Virus record (IMG/VR): IMGVR_UViG_3300035201_000142
Span: 1-31,380 of that record
Length of the DNA stretch: 31,380 bases
Strand: one strand, 5' to 3'
Origin: a virus
The notes beneath the pieces are model-generated. The model had not been told where the DNA came from. It searched no databases and saw only the letters and a program-made list of their open reading frames with translations. The position numbers were made by a program, and so were the translations under genes. Positions within the stretch are counted from its first letter, which is position 1. Each line of letters opens with the position of its first letter. Of this stretch, positions 19,786 to 29,398 are shown piece by piece.

Positions 19786-20816
19786 TATCCTAAACCTCCG
19801 TGACCATTAGATAAACCTTGACAGTTATAAACACTTTGCGTCAAATCACCAGCATCTACTGAATTTCCTTCCGACATTATTTGCACATACTCTATACCAT
19901 TTTCCATTGCATTAGGACTAGGTGTTTGTTTACCACCTGCAATAGCACAACGAGTTGAAGATGCTGCTACTGCTGGTATATATTTTTTAACAGTTGTATC
20001 ACCAAAATCAACTGCATCTCCACCAGTTGCAATGGTTGAATATTTTATATCTGTCTTACCATATGCTCCTGAATATATTACTCTAATTGCATTAGAATCA
20101 GACCCTACAGTAGCATTACCCATATTCATATCTCCCCAAGAAGTTGTATTACCTTTTGTTGCAATAGTAATTGTTGAAATGTTTGCATTGCTACTACCAC
20201 AAGCAAATACACCACGAGTAGGAGAAGCAGCACCATTACTACCAGGTTGACTGGATGCTCCTGCTGCTATATCACCAAAATCTACTGCATTTGCTGCTGA
20301 TGCAATAGTTACGTAATCAATGATATTATAATTTGTCCATCCACCACCTGGATTATTAGTACCACCAGCAAATACACCACGAGTTTGATTAGACATTCCT
20401 GAAAAATCCATTCGTGCTTGAGTCAAATCATTAAAATCTATTCCATTAGATGGTGATGCAAATTCTATACGCTCAATTTGAGTAGTAGAACCACTATGAG
20501 TTGGTGTTTTATATCCACCACCATATAATCCACGAGTTCTTGATGAAACAACACCAGCACCAAATACATTGTTAGCTAAATCACCAAAATCTGCTGCATT
20601 TCCTGTTGTTGCAAGATTCCAATAATCAATTACATTAATCCAGTTAGGTGAAACGTTACCTCCCATTCTAACTGCACGAGTTCCACCAGTATGTACATAT
20701 GGAGAATCGGAAATTACATTTACCCACCGATTACCATCATAATATTCTAACTTACTGGTATCTGTATTAAATCTAAATGCTCCTACTGGAGTTGGTTGTA
20801 GTGGTGATTGTTCCAT
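19785..20816 (-). CDS. Six-repeat kelch-like protein, type A N-terminus, 343 aa
   Basis: I start at MEQSPLQPTPVGAFRFNTD, because its ATG overlaps the upstream stop (TAATG) and because the other type A proteins begin the same way (MEYS..., MEYP...). Six repeats follow, of which the fourth and fifth are shortened (FACGSSNANISTITIATKG, IRVIYSGAYGKTDIKY). It ends SNGHGGLG. The weak blades suggest relaxed or special selection on part of the propeller. Confidence 0.7.
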   Translation of the reverse strand: MEQSPLQPTPVGAFRFNTDTSKLEYYDGNRWVNVISDSPYVHTGGTRAVRMGGNVSPNWINVIDYWNLATTGNAADFGDLANNVFGAGVVSSRTRGLYGGGYKTPTHSGSTTQIERIEFASPSNGIDFNDLTQARMDFSGMSNQTRGVFAGGTNNPGGGWTNYNIIDYVTIASAANAVDFGDIAAGASSQPGSNGAASPTRGVFACGSSNANISTITIATKGNTTSWGDMNMGNATVGSDSNAIRVIYSGAYGKTDIKYSTIATGGDAVDFGDTTVKKYIPAVAASSTRCAIAGGKQTPSPNAMENGIEYVQIMSEGNSVDAGDLTQSVYNCQGLSNGHGGLG

Positions 20817-21877
20817 TATGCTAAACCTCCGTGACAATCAGAGAATCCAGAACGATATCCTCCAGCCCAAGTTAAATCACCAAAGTCTGTTGTATTCCCT
20901 GTGGTTGCAATGGTTACATACTGTATAACATTAATTGCTGCTGGATATTGTCCACCACCAAATACACCACGGGTGTGAGATGAACATGCACCGAAATGAT
21001 TATTAGCAGCGGCCAAATTACCAAAGTCAGTTGCATTTCCTAATGTTGCAATAGTTACATATTCTATTGTATCAACATTTGTACTTGGTGCAACATTACC
21101 ACCAGCAGTTATTCCACGAGTTGGACTAGCACATCCTGCAGCCCCACGAATTCCTGCACTTAAATCACCAAAATCTTTTGAATTTCCTCTTGTCTGGATA
21201 GTTACATATTGAATAGTATTTCCTTCATGATCAGTTTTACTACCACCAGTCCATATACCACGAGTACTATTACTAAATGCAGAAGGAAGATAAGAGTCAT
21301 ATGAAGATACTGATGATGTCTGCCCATTAAGAACATTAAAATGACCAAACTCTGATGCATTTCCTGTTGATGCAATAGTTACATACTCAATGTATGCTGT
21401 TGAATCAGGATGAGTATAACCACCTCCAGATATTCCACGAGTGCTATCAGAAAAACCTGCATTTCCATATACAGCAGTTCTTAAATCACCAAAGTCAGAT
21501 ACACCACCCTGAGAAGATATCATTACATATTCTATACCAGACATTCTTGTATTACCTGGATATGAATAACCTCCTGCCCATATTCCACGAGTCTCAGATG
21601 CAAATGAAGCACAACCCCCTCCTCTATTATAGGCATCACCACCAAACTCTGTTGCATTCCCTGTCGTTGCGATAGTTATATAATTAATTGTATTGGTAGG
21701 AGTGGAAGGACTAACACCACCAGAACCAAATACTCCTCTTCCTCTTCCACCACGATAAGCTATTGGTCCACTAGGTATTACCATCCCAGATGTTCCACTA
21801 AATGTAGAGATACCAGCAATCTGAGTTCCTGCACTACTATCTCTATTGGTTATCTTATCTATTCTAAATTCTGACAT
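20816..21877 (-). CDS. Six-repeat kelch-like protein, type B N-terminus, 353 aa
   Basis: Starts MSEFRIDKITNRDSSAGTQI, then AGISTFSGTSGMVIPSGP and RGGRGRG. Six repeats; between the third and fourth there is an extra Ser/Tyr-rich loop (NGQTSSVSSYDSYLPS) that would protrude from the propeller edge. It ends SDCHGGLA. The loop makes this the longest type B member. Confidence 0.7.
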   Translation of the reverse strand: MSEFRIDKITNRDSSAGTQIAGISTFSGTSGMVIPSGPIAYRGGRGRGVFGSGGVSPSTPTNTINYITIATTGNATEFGGDAYNRGGGCASFASETRGIWAGGYSYPGNTRMSGIEYVMISSQGGVSDFGDLRTAVYGNAGFSDSTRGISGGGYTHPDSTAYIEYVTIASTGNASEFGHFNVLNGQTSSVSSYDSYLPSAFSNSTRGIWTGGSKTDHEGNTIQYVTIQTRGNSKDFGDLSAGIRGAAGCASPTRGITAGGNVAPSTNVDTIEYVTIATLGNATDFGNLAAANNHFGACSSHTRGVFGGGQYPAAINVIQYVTIATTGNTTDFGDLTWAGGYRSGFSDCHGGLA

Positions 21878-22878
21878 TATAAACCTCCATGACCATTAGA
21901 GAAACCATAAGCTTCATTACGATTACCAGTTAAATCACCAAAATCAGTAGAATTACCTGTAGTCATTATCTGTACATAGTCAAGTTGATTAAATGGAGAT
22001 GGTTGCCATCCACCACCAAATATGGCACGGGTAGAACTTGCACAAGCAGTTCCACATCCAAGAATACCTGATTGCCTGTCTCCAAAATCTGTTGAATTTC
22101 CAAGGGTTGCTATAGTTACATATGAAAGTACATTATTATATCCTCCAGGTGCATATCCCGTAGCAACAACAGCTCTAACTGCATTAGCACCACTTCTACC
22201 AGAATAACCACCAGTATACATATCACCAAAATCAGCACTATTACCTTGTGATGCAATAGTTACGTACTGTATTACATTCGTTCCAGGTTGTCCCATAAAC
22301 CACATACCACGAGTTGTATTAGAAGTTGCTTGTGCTCTTCCAACACCTGTATATAAATCCCCAAAATCTGCTGCATTTCCTGCTGATGCAATAGTTACAT
22401 AATCTATTGTATTATTAGCAGATGCACCACCACCAAATAATCCACGAGTAGGTGATGAACATCCTCCCTGACCATACCTAGTTCCACTCAAATTACCAAA
22501 ATCTGCTGCATTACCAGTAGAAGACATTGTTATGTAATTAATAGTGTCAACCGTTGGGCCCTCTCCTCCTGAAATTAATCCACGAGTTCTACTTGAACAT
22601 GCACTAGGAGCAGAATGTGCTGTTTGCATATCACCAAAATCTGCTGCATTACCTGTTGTAGATATATCAAAATAATCAATTGCTGCAGTATAAGGAGTTC
22701 CTCCAGGATGAGCAGTACTACCTCCAGCAGAAAATCCACGAGTTCCACCAGTCTGCAATTCAGGAGAAGTTGATAATACACCAGTCCACTGATTACCATC
22801 ATATATTTCCATTTGAGAACTATCCGTATTAAAACGGAAAGCACCTGCTGTTGGATTTTTTAGTGAAGGGTATTCCAT
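21877..22878 (-). CDS. Six-repeat kelch-like protein, type A N-terminus, 333 aa
   Basis: Starts MEYPSLKNPTAGAFRFNTD, then QMEIYDGNQWTGVL. Six repeats; the fourth carries WFMGQPG and the fifth VATGYAPGG instead of the common GG heading. It ends SNGHGGL. The shortest complete member. A TCTAAATA sequence (late-promoter-like) lies 4 nt before the ATG, across the previous stop. Confidence 0.7.
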   Translation of the reverse strand: MEYPSLKNPTAGAFRFNTDSSQMEIYDGNQWTGVLSTSPELQTGGTRGFSAGGSTAHPGGTPYTAAIDYFDISTTGNAADFGDMQTAHSAPSACSSRTRGLISGGEGPTVDTINYITMSSTGNAADFGNLSGTRYGQGGCSSPTRGLFGGGASANNTIDYVTIASAGNAADFGDLYTGVGRAQATSNTTRGMWFMGQPGTNVIQYVTIASQGNSADFGDMYTGGYSGRSGANAVRAVVATGYAPGGYNNVLSYVTIATLGNSTDFGDRQSGILGCGTACASSTRAIFGGGWQPSPFNQLDYVQIMTTGNSTDFGDLTGNRNEAYGFSNGHGGL

Positions 22879-22886
22879 GCTAGTAT

Positions 22887-24026
22887 TTAGAGACCCCCAT
22901 GTGCATTAGAACAAGCAGTTTTATAGGTAGCAGTTGTCGTTTGATCTCCAAAATCAACTGCATTTCCTGTCGAAAGAATATTCACATAGGAGATACTATT
23001 ACCACCACTACCTCTTACTATTATTCCACGAGTTCCACCAGCAGTAGCACAACCATAACCTCCAGTCCAAAGCATATCACCAAAATCTGTTGCATTTCCT
23101 AATGATGCAATTGTTACATACTCTATATTATTGATACCAGATGGACTTCTACTTCCACATATTAATCCACGAGTTGAATTAGAACATCCACTATCATTAG
23201 GAACACCACCAACTGCAAGTAGATCACCAAAATCTGCTGCATTTCCTAATGTTTGAGTGGTTACATAATCAATAATATTTGTACCAGCACCACCACCAGG
23301 TCCAGTATAACCACCACAAAATACTGACCTAGTACTGCTATTGAAAGAAGAAAAATCAGTTCTCGCTTCAGTTAAATCACCAAAATCAACCGAATCACCT
23401 GTTGTTGCAATAGTATTATACTGGATTCTATTAGTATCAGTATAAGGAGCAGGAAGTTTTAAACCACCAGCAACGAGGCCTCTTGTTTGATCACCAGTTC
23501 CAGTTGGAGCATATTGATGACTATCATTTAGTAAATCACCAAAATCTTGTGCATTACCTGTTGATGAAATGGTTACAAAATCTATTTCTCTTCTAACAAC
23601 AGTAGTATATCCACCAGCACATACTCCTCTTGTTCTACTTGAGAAAGATGTTACAGATGACCTTGCTAATGTTAAATCACCAAAATCTGCTGTATTTCCT
23701 AATGTTGATATAGTAAAATACTCTATTGTATTAATATTACCACCACTAGTACCACCCATATACAATCCACGAGCACCACCATCAAGATCTGGTGAAGTCA
23801 TTTCAATCTGTGTCCAAGTCCTTGTTCCATCTCCTCTATAATATTCTAAACTTGCAGTATCAGTATTAAATCTTAAATCACCAAGTTGTGGATTTTCTGG
23901 TCTTTGTGCCGTATTTCCTACTGGTGGAACAAAGTATGATGTAGCAGAGAATGTTGATACACCTACTATATCTGGTGATCTATCTTCATTCTCATTCGAT
24001 AAGTTTCTTACATTAATTTGTGACAT
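22887..24026 (-). CDS. Six-repeat kelch-like protein, combined AB N-terminus, 379 aa
   Basis: The N-terminus joins a type B start (MSQINVRNLSNENEDRSPDI, VGVSTFSATSYFVPPVG) to a type A module (RPENPQLGDLRFNTDTASLE, YYRGDGTRTW). Six repeats follow and it ends SNAHGGL. The combined arrangement may be the ancestral full-length form, with the A-only and B-only genes derived from it by loss, or a fusion of them. Confidence 0.7.
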   Translation of the reverse strand: MSQINVRNLSNENEDRSPDIVGVSTFSATSYFVPPVGNTAQRPENPQLGDLRFNTDTASLEYYRGDGTRTWTQIEMTSPDLDGGARGLYMGGTSGGNINTIEYFTISTLGNTADFGDLTLARSSVTSFSSRTRGVCAGGYTTVVRREIDFVTISSTGNAQDFGDLLNDSHQYAPTGTGDQTRGLVAGGLKLPAPYTDTNRIQYNTIATTGDSVDFGDLTEARTDFSSFNSSTRSVFCGGYTGPGGGAGTNIIDYVTTQTLGNAADFGDLLAVGGVPNDSGCSNSTRGLICGSRSPSGINNIEYVTIASLGNATDFGDMLWTGGYGCATAGGTRGIIVRGSGGNSISYVNILSTGNAVDFGDQTTTATYKTACSNAHGGL

Positions 24027-25144
24027 TACAATAATCCTCCATTCATATTAGAACATGCAGTATTATGATTAGCAGTTTGAACTAAATCACCAAAATCTAG
24101 TGCATTACCTAATGTCGCAATAGTTACATAGTCAATAGTATTTACAAAGGTGGGAGAAATATTTCCACCACCAAATACACCACGAGTTGCATTTGCACAC
24201 CCAGCTAAATCAGTTCTTGCTGAAGTTAAATCACCAAAGTCTACTGAATTGCCTAATGTCTGAATAGTTACATATTGTACTACATTCTGAGCACTTGGGC
24301 TTTCACCACCCGCAAATAATCCTCTTGTAGAACTAGAACACCTTCCTGTTCTACGAGTAGGATCTGCTAGAAGATTACCAAAATCAATACCATTACCTGT
24401 TGACATAATAGTTACATATTCTATGGTATCAGTATCAGGTGATGATCCTCCAGCAAATAATGCTCTTGTAGAGTCTCCTATACAACCCATACCATTGGTA
24501 GAATTACCTGTACTAGAATCACCAAAATCGGTTCCATTTCCTGGTGATGCAATGGTTATATACTCTATATTATTCAGAAGTGATGGAGAACCATGACCAG
24601 TAGCAAAGAGTCCCCTTACCTGATTACAGCCAGATTGTACCCAATGTCTATCATTAATTAAATCACCAAAATCTGCAAAATTTCCAAGTGTAGCAAAAGT
24701 ACCATAATCAATAACATTAGTATTAGCACTTCCCGTATAACCACCACCACGCACAGCACGAGTCGTTGATCCTAATGCTCCACCAACTGCAGAATTCACT
24801 GTGATATCACCAAAATCTTTTGCATTTCCTGTGGTTGAAATCTCTACATAATCAATATGATTAACACCAGGGTTACCACCAATAAACAATCCACGACCAC
24901 CAATAGGTGCTGATTGTACTCTATTAATAGTTTCCCAACCTAATACATTTCCTTTAAAAAGTTCTAAACTTCCAATATCTGTATTAAATCGTAATGTTCC
25001 TACTTCTGGATTCTCTGGTCTCTCTGCTGTAGTACCAGAAGGTGGAACCATAAAATATGGAGAAGTTAATTCAGTTGTACCAACTAAATCTGGACCTTCA
25101 TTCCCATGTTCTTTTCTTAAATTCGAAGCATTAAGTTCTGACAT
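24026..25144 (-). CDS. Six-repeat kelch-like protein, combined AB N-terminus, 372 aa
   Basis: Starts MSELNASNLRKEHGNEGPDL, with FMVPPSGTTAERPENPEVG and LRFNTDIGSLELFKGN as in its two AB neighbours. Six repeats follow. The closing motif is SNMNGGLL, with Asn instead of the usual His. The ATG overlaps the previous stop (1 base shared). Confidence 0.7.
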   Translation of the reverse strand: MSELNASNLRKEHGNEGPDLVGTTELTSPYFMVPPSGTTAERPENPEVGTLRFNTDIGSLELFKGNVLGWETINRVQSAPIGGRGLFIGGNPGVNHIDYVEISTTGNAKDFGDITVNSAVGGALGSTTRAVRGGGYTGSANTNVIDYGTFATLGNFADFGDLINDRHWVQSGCNQVRGLFATGHGSPSLLNNIEYITIASPGNGTDFGDSSTGNSTNGMGCIGDSTRALFAGGSSPDTDTIEYVTIMSTGNGIDFGNLLADPTRRTGRCSSSTRGLFAGGESPSAQNVVQYVTIQTLGNSVDFGDLTSARTDLAGCANATRGVFGGGNISPTFVNTIDYVTIATLGNALDFGDLVQTANHNTACSNMNGGLL

Positions 25145-26301
25145 TATCCTGATAGACCTCCATGAGAATTAGATCCTCCAGCCACTTGTTGATCAGCCCT
25201 TGTTAAATCACCAAAATCTGCTGCATTACCTAATGTTGTCATTGTTACATATTGAATAGTATTAACATCACCGACACCAGATACACCACCCATATAAAAA
25301 ATACCTCTTGTAGATGATGCAACATTTCCATTATTACCAAAAGCATTTCCTGAAGTTGCGTTAAGTAAATCTCCAAAATCAATTCCATTACCAGTTGATT
25401 TGATAGTTATATATTCAATACTATTGGTTTTTGCTGGAGAACTATAACCACCAGCAAAAAGTCCTCTTGTACTACTACTGCAACCAGATGCTGGAGCACG
25501 AACAACTGACGTATCACCAAAATCTACCGCATTTCCTAGTGTTTGAATATTAATATAATCTATTGTGTTAAGTATAGCAGGATTATCACGACCACCACCA
25601 AATATTCCACGGGTTGCATCAGAAATACCACAAGGAATATCCCTTTCTGCTGTTAAATCACCATAATCAACAGTATTTCCTAATGTTGAAATTTGGAAAT
25701 ATTGAATTACATTTAATTGTGCTAAGTAATTGGGATGATTTCCGCCACCAATAATACCACGGACTTTATCACTCAATCCAGCAGAAGAAGCAGCATTTTG
25801 AACTAAATCACCGAAATCTGTTGCATTTCCTGTTGATTTAATCTCAACATAATCCATCACATTTACTGTGGGATTATTTCCACCACCCCAAACAAATCGA
25901 GTAAAATTACAAACACCAACTTGACTATCTTGTTTTGCACCATTACAATCACCAAAATCTAATGCATTTCCTAATGTTGTTATCTCTATATAATCAATGA
26001 TGTTAACATCAGCGTTACCAGTTGCATAACCACCAGCAAATAATCCACGCGGAGCTACAGGTGATACTTCAGTTGATTCTATATCTACCCAACCTCCTAC
26101 TGAATTTCCTTTAAAATATTCTAAATGCCCACTATCTGTATTAAATCTTATTGAACCTTTCTCTGGATTTTCTGGTCTCTCTACTGTACTTCCTACTGGT
26201 GGAATAAAAAAGTAAGGACTAGAAAATGTAGTGATTCCTGAAATGGTTGGACCACCCGTATTACTTTCATTTGATAAATTGGTGATCCTTGCTTCTGACA
26301 T
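25144..26301 (-). CDS. Six-repeat kelch-like protein, combined AB N-terminus, 385 aa
   Basis: Starts MSEARITNLSNESNTGGPTI, with FFIPPVGSTVERPENPEKG and IRFNTDSGHLEYFKGN. Six repeats, the sixth headed by YMGGVSGVGD; it ends SNSHGGLSG. The longest member. It follows directly after the sulfotransferase gene with no gap. Confidence 0.7.
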   Translation of the reverse strand: MSEARITNLSNESNTGGPTISGITTFSSPYFFIPPVGSTVERPENPEKGSIRFNTDSGHLEYFKGNSVGGWVDIESTEVSPVAPRGLFAGGYATGNADVNIIDYIEITTLGNALDFGDCNGAKQDSQVGVCNFTRFVWGGGNNPTVNVMDYVEIKSTGNATDFGDLVQNAASSAGLSDKVRGIIGGGNHPNYLAQLNVIQYFQISTLGNTVDYGDLTAERDIPCGISDATRGIFGGGRDNPAILNTIDYINIQTLGNAVDFGDTSVVRAPASGCSSSTRGLFAGGYSSPAKTNSIEYITIKSTGNGIDFGDLLNATSGNAFGNNGNVASSTRGIFYMGGVSGVGDVNTIQYVTMTTLGNAADFGDLTRADQQVAGGSNSHGGLSG

Positions 26302-27096
26302 CTATTGCTGATTCCAAAAATCATATGTAATATATTTATTTATCACCTCTGTACTCAGCACTTCTGTGTAAGGTTTTGATATCTTCTTTACTTCCTTCCT
26401 TACTTCATGCATAGTTGGAAGACCATAGACCTCAGTATCCTTTTCTCTATCCTTTGCTACTATATTATTGAAATCATATTTATAGGGTTTTAATTTAAGA
26501 TACCAGTGAATACCCTGCATCACCTTCTCTGGGTCTGATACTAAATCATCATACTGTATAAAATGTATATGATGGTGTTGCTTCTGTCTAAATGCTGTTG
26601 CAAGTGCGTTCATTGATTCCCATACAATACCTTCAGGATGCATCATATAATGACATCTACTATCATCTGTAATGGTTAATCCTTTTTGACGCATTGCTTT
26701 ATCAATAAAGTTAGGTGTCCCGTCTTTATGGAACAGGGTGATAAATGATGCAAGTATATCTAATGGATGTCTAACGGTACATATAAGTTTTGGATCGTCT
26801 GTTACATATTTCTTTAGTATGTCTATATGTGCTGGCCATGCTCTACATTTATCTATCAATATTGGTTCATCTCTATCTGAATAATAATTTATAATATTAC
26901 TTCTTACTATATGACGAAAGACATCAGGTTTTGGAAATGCCTGTGCCTGTTCTTTATGAAGTATCTCATTAGTATAATACATCAATTCAAATACTGGAGA
27001 TAATGTTCCAGCATGAATATCAGGGTTCTGATTTAATAATGCAGTCAACAAAGTGGACCCCGATCTCGGAAGTCCACAATCAAAATAAAATTTCAT
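26302..27096 (-). CDS. Sulfotransferase, 264 aa
   Basis: The N-terminal GLPRSGSTLL (residues 8-17) is the 5'-phosphosulfate-binding loop, and TVRHPLDILASFI (107-119) is the 3'-phosphate-binding element, so it should use PAPS to sulfate an acceptor. The length is normal for the family, and such genes are known in T4-like cyanophages. It sits between six-repeat kelch-like genes and beside a glycosyltransferase-like gene, which suggests modification of a virion glycan or protein. The acceptor itself is not visible from sequence. Confidence 0.85.
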   Translation of the reverse strand: MKFYFDCGLPRSGSTLLTALLNQNPDIHAGTLSPVFELMYYTNEILHKEQAQAFPKPDVFRHIVRSNIINYYSDRDEPILIDKCRAWPAHIDILKKYVTDDPKLICTVRHPLDILASFITLFHKDGTPNFIDKAMRQKGLTITDDSRCHYMMHPEGIVWESMNALATAFRQKQHHHIHFIQYDDLVSDPEKVMQGIHWYLKLKPYKYDFNNIVAKDREKDTEVYGLPTMHEVRKEVKKISKPYTEVLSTEVINKYITYDFWNQQ

Positions 27097-27102
27097 GTCA
27101 TA

Positions 27103-27693
27103 TTATGAGTTAATCGCTTCGTAGATGTCCCAAAGTCTTGTTGCTTCTGCTGCATAATCATATGATGTATTATACTCTGTGGTTTCAGTTGTAGTCACCT
27201 TATCAGTTCTAGTTACAACTCCATCAGTATCTGAATTTGTTGTTGAAGTTGAAATTGCAGTAGTAACACCTACAGCAGTTCCAATACCAGATGCAGTAAA
27301 CTTCGTAGAGGTTGTTGTTGATAAACCACCCTGATAATTCAATTCATTATTCCAAACAGTTGCTAAACCTACTGTAGTTACAGTCTGAATACCAGTCACA
27401 GTATTAGTAGATGTCTTATACTGTAGTGTCGAACCTGTCTCTGTAAGATAAGTTTGAAGAGCAGCTTTATTTGCAAACGTTCCTACATAATCGTCAGGTG
27501 TTCCATCAGAATCAGGATCACCACAAGCAATTCCTAAGTAAATTTGATCTTGTGGGGCTTCATATCTCGGTATCTTTCCACTCTTATTTCCTGTTATGCT
27601 ATGCTCACCAGCAAAGGCTCTAGAATCTGTAGATAACCATTCTGGTACTCTTCCCTGCTTCGAGAGGGTATATTTAACGATTGGTTGTGCCAT
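27103..27693 (-). CDS. Putative virion protein, Thr/Ser-rich, 196 aa
   Basis: MAQPIVKYTLSKQGRVPEWL... leads to DPDSDGTPDDYVG, a calcium-loop-like acidic stretch. A long beta-prone Thr/Ser/Val region (TTVGLATVW, TSTTNSDTDGVVTRTDKV) follows, with a final helix YAAEATRLWDIYEAINS. The composition fits a small fibre, collar or decoration protein. A TAAATA late-like sequence lies 22 nt upstream. No family is recognised. Confidence 0.6.
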   Translation of the reverse strand: MAQPIVKYTLSKQGRVPEWLSTDSRAFAGEHSITGNKSGKIPRYEAPQDQIYLGIACGDPDSDGTPDDYVGTFANKAALQTYLTETGSTLQYKTSTNTVTGIQTVTTVGLATVWNNELNYQGGLSTTTSTKFTASGIGTAVGVTTAISTSTTNSDTDGVVTRTDKVTTTETTEYNTSYDYAAEATRLWDIYEAINS

Positions 27694-27698
27694 TGTTG

Positions 27699-28421
27699 TT
27701 AATTGTTCCTACTGTATTTACCATTAAAGAGATGTGAACCAAAGTGTCCAGTTTCTACCCAAGGAGCACACCAGACTTTTCCACCGAGTTGTCTATAAGA
27801 ATGACAGAGGAAATAATCCTCAGATAATAAATGGTTAGTATCTTTATTTATCTCAACTCGAAAGTAGTCATGAATTTCAACACCGTCTGGTAAAGAGCGG
27901 CCACCATTAGTATATATGGGAGTATGTGGTTTAAGAGTCTCAAATACATCCCTACGAAGCATCATAAATGCATTTCCACCATGTTCTATCTCAAATGGGG
28001 TATTCTCATCAACCATATCAATTCCAGGTAACTTATTAATATTAAATACACCACCTGTCCTATTAATCTCATCCTCACCATTTATTGCTGCCTGACGTAT
28101 TTCTTCCCAATTATATCCCTTCAGTGCTACAGGGCCTACAATAAATGACTTATCTGCTTGTATCATTCGTACAATATCCTCTGTACGGAACTTCATATCA
28201 GCATCAATGAATAACAAATGAGTTGCATCAGGTAACTCCATAAAGTGATGAGCGATAGTATTTCTACCACGCTGTATCAAACTTTCATTACCAAGAAAAA
28301 TAGTTGTCAGTTTAACATTCGACTTGTTTGCTGACTCACTTAAATTTAATAATGATTGTGTATATTCACTAGTACACATACCCCCGTACATGGGAGTACC
28401 AATAACAAGATGCAAATTCAT
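27699..28421 (-). CDS. Glycosyltransferase-like protein (GT-A fold), 240 aa
   Basis: The N-terminus LHLVIGTPMYGGMCTSEY, the segment LIQRGRNTIAHHF and FIDADMKF (D73xD75) form the nucleotide-sugar and metal site of a GT2-like GT-A domain. HGGNAFMMLRRDVF and LSEDYFLCHSYRQLGG provide the acceptor and catalytic side (E-D pair). Similar proteins occur in T4-like cyanophages. It would transfer a sugar to a virion component, the cell envelope or DNA; the sugar and target are unknown. It lies 5 nt before the putative virion protein gene. Confidence 0.75.
   Translation of the reverse strand: MNLHLVIGTPMYGGMCTSEYTQSLLNLSESANKSNVKLTTIFLGNESLIQRGRNTIAHHFMELPDATHLLFIDADMKFRTEDIVRMIQADKSFIVGPVALKGYNWEEIRQAAINGEDEINRTGGVFNINKLPGIDMVDENTPFEIEHGGNAFMMLRRDVFETLKPHTPIYTNGGRSLPDGVEIHDYFRVEINKDTNHLLSEDYFLCHSYRQLGGKVWCAPWVETGHFGSHLFNGKYSRNN
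27715..27721 (-). promoter_or_regulatory. Late-promoter-like GTAAATA
   Basis: Minus-strand GGTAAATAC, 22 nt before the ATG of the putative virion protein at 27693, inside the end of the glycosyltransferase gene. It is a partial match to the T4 late consensus. Confidence 0.3.
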
Positions 28422-28423
28422 AA

Positions 28424-29338
28424 TTATTCTTCAGTAGATGCTTTTAATTGTGCGAACTCTTTGTCTGCCTGTGATGGTAGCATAGTCACTTGCTCTGCTT
28501 GTGTCAAGGACTTCTCATCAAGTATAGTAAATCCACGACTTGCTGCAAATCTCTCTGAACAATCTTGGAACTTATCTGCACACTTCTCTAACCATTCTAC
28601 AGTCATTTCATGAGATGGTGCATTACCATTCTGAATCATCTCATTCTCTATCTTAAGATAGTTAAAGATTTCTGCCTGTGCATGTGATACATTAACACCA
28701 ATATCAAATAGGTAGATTGAGTTACCTTCATCAATCACACCACCACGAGGTCGTGCAGAGTTCAATGCTTGCTTCAGTGCAGTCATTACATGATAACGCT
28801 TCTCTTCTCTTTCGTAATCTTCTTCTGTGATATGATCCTTACCAATGTGATCAAGAACAGAACGATATTGAGTCATCAAGAAGGACATCTTACGAATCGC
28901 ACCCTTTGCAGAGTTCTCAATATTACGATTGTTATTCATCAACTCGATCATTTCTATCTCATGCTCCTGACGATCTAGATCATCAGTATCACTATCAATC
29001 TCCCTTTGTTTCTTAAGAATCTTTATCTCATTCTTCTTCATATTGATTTGTGCTTCAGCAAGAGCACTTTTCGTTCTTTCAATAGAAGCAAGAGTATGCT
29101 TAATACTTCTGATTGGTGTTAAATCAGTAATATCAAGAGTCACAGTCATCATCTGTGAGTGTGACTTATAGAAGTTATCACATGCTGCATTCGTTGCTGG
29201 CATGGTTTCTTCTATATGATTTAACATCCCCTTATATTCTGGGGTTACGTGCTTTAAATCTGATTTAAGAGTATTAACCGATATTTCCGAACCTGGTGTC
29301 AGTTCAATCTCAGTAATTGCAGATGATTTCTCAGACAT
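28424..29338 (-). CDS. Coiled-coil protein, 304 aa
   Basis: I start at MSEKSSAITEIELTPG; the three codons before it begin with TTG. Residues ~85-140 form a long charged coiled coil (RTKSALAEAQINMKKNEIK, LKKQREIDSDTDDLDRQEHE), followed by mixed helix and PRGGVIDEGNSIYLFDIGVN. A second helical part ends DKEFAQLKASTEE. It may be a structural or scaffold protein; I recall similar unassigned proteins in marine T4-like phages. ACTAAATA lies about 27 nt upstream. Confidence 0.7.
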   Translation of the reverse strand: MSEKSSAITEIELTPGSEISVNTLKSDLKHVTPEYKGMLNHIEETMPATNAACDNFYKSHSQMMTVTLDITDLTPIRSIKHTLASIERTKSALAEAQINMKKNEIKILKKQREIDSDTDDLDRQEHEIEMIELMNNNRNIENSAKGAIRKMSFLMTQYRSVLDHIGKDHITEEDYEREEKRYHVMTALKQALNSARPRGGVIDEGNSIYLFDIGVNVSHAQAEIFNYLKIENEMIQNGNAPSHEMTVEWLEKCADKFQDCSERFAASRGFTILDEKSLTQAEQVTMLPSQADKEFAQLKASTEE

Positions 29339-29364
29339 TATTATCAATGAATTATGACTGTTCT

Positions 29365-29371
29365 TATTTAG
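29365..29371 (-). promoter_or_regulatory. Late-promoter-like CTAAATA
   Basis: Minus-strand TACTAAATAAG in the 60-nt gap between the genes at 29399 and 28424-29338, 27 nt before the ATG. It is the best placed of the late-like sites in the structural region. Confidence 0.45.
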
Positions 29372-29398
29372 TATAACACAACTAATCGGTTTTTACAA

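Larger units (their letters stand above)
16681..26301 (-). repeat. Array of 54 kelch/RCC1-like coding repeats in nine tandem genes
   Basis: Nine consecutive genes each contain six ~150-bp coding repeats. At the DNA level the recurring core on the plus strand is like AAATCTGTTGCATTTCCTG, followed by a TTGCAATAGTTATATAATC-like stretch. Two more genes of the same kind lie at 29399-31380. The repeats are diverged enough to look old, but similar enough to permit recombination. Confidence 0.85.

Noticed and set aside
20032-23841. Plus-strand frames inside the propeller genes
   Set aside because: They arise from the repetitive codons of the minus-strand repeats, read as His/Gln- or Pro-rich shadows.
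16681-26301. A diversity-generating retroelement acting on the repeat genes
   Set aside because: No reverse transcriptase gene or template/variable repeat pair with adenine-specific differences was found in the window.
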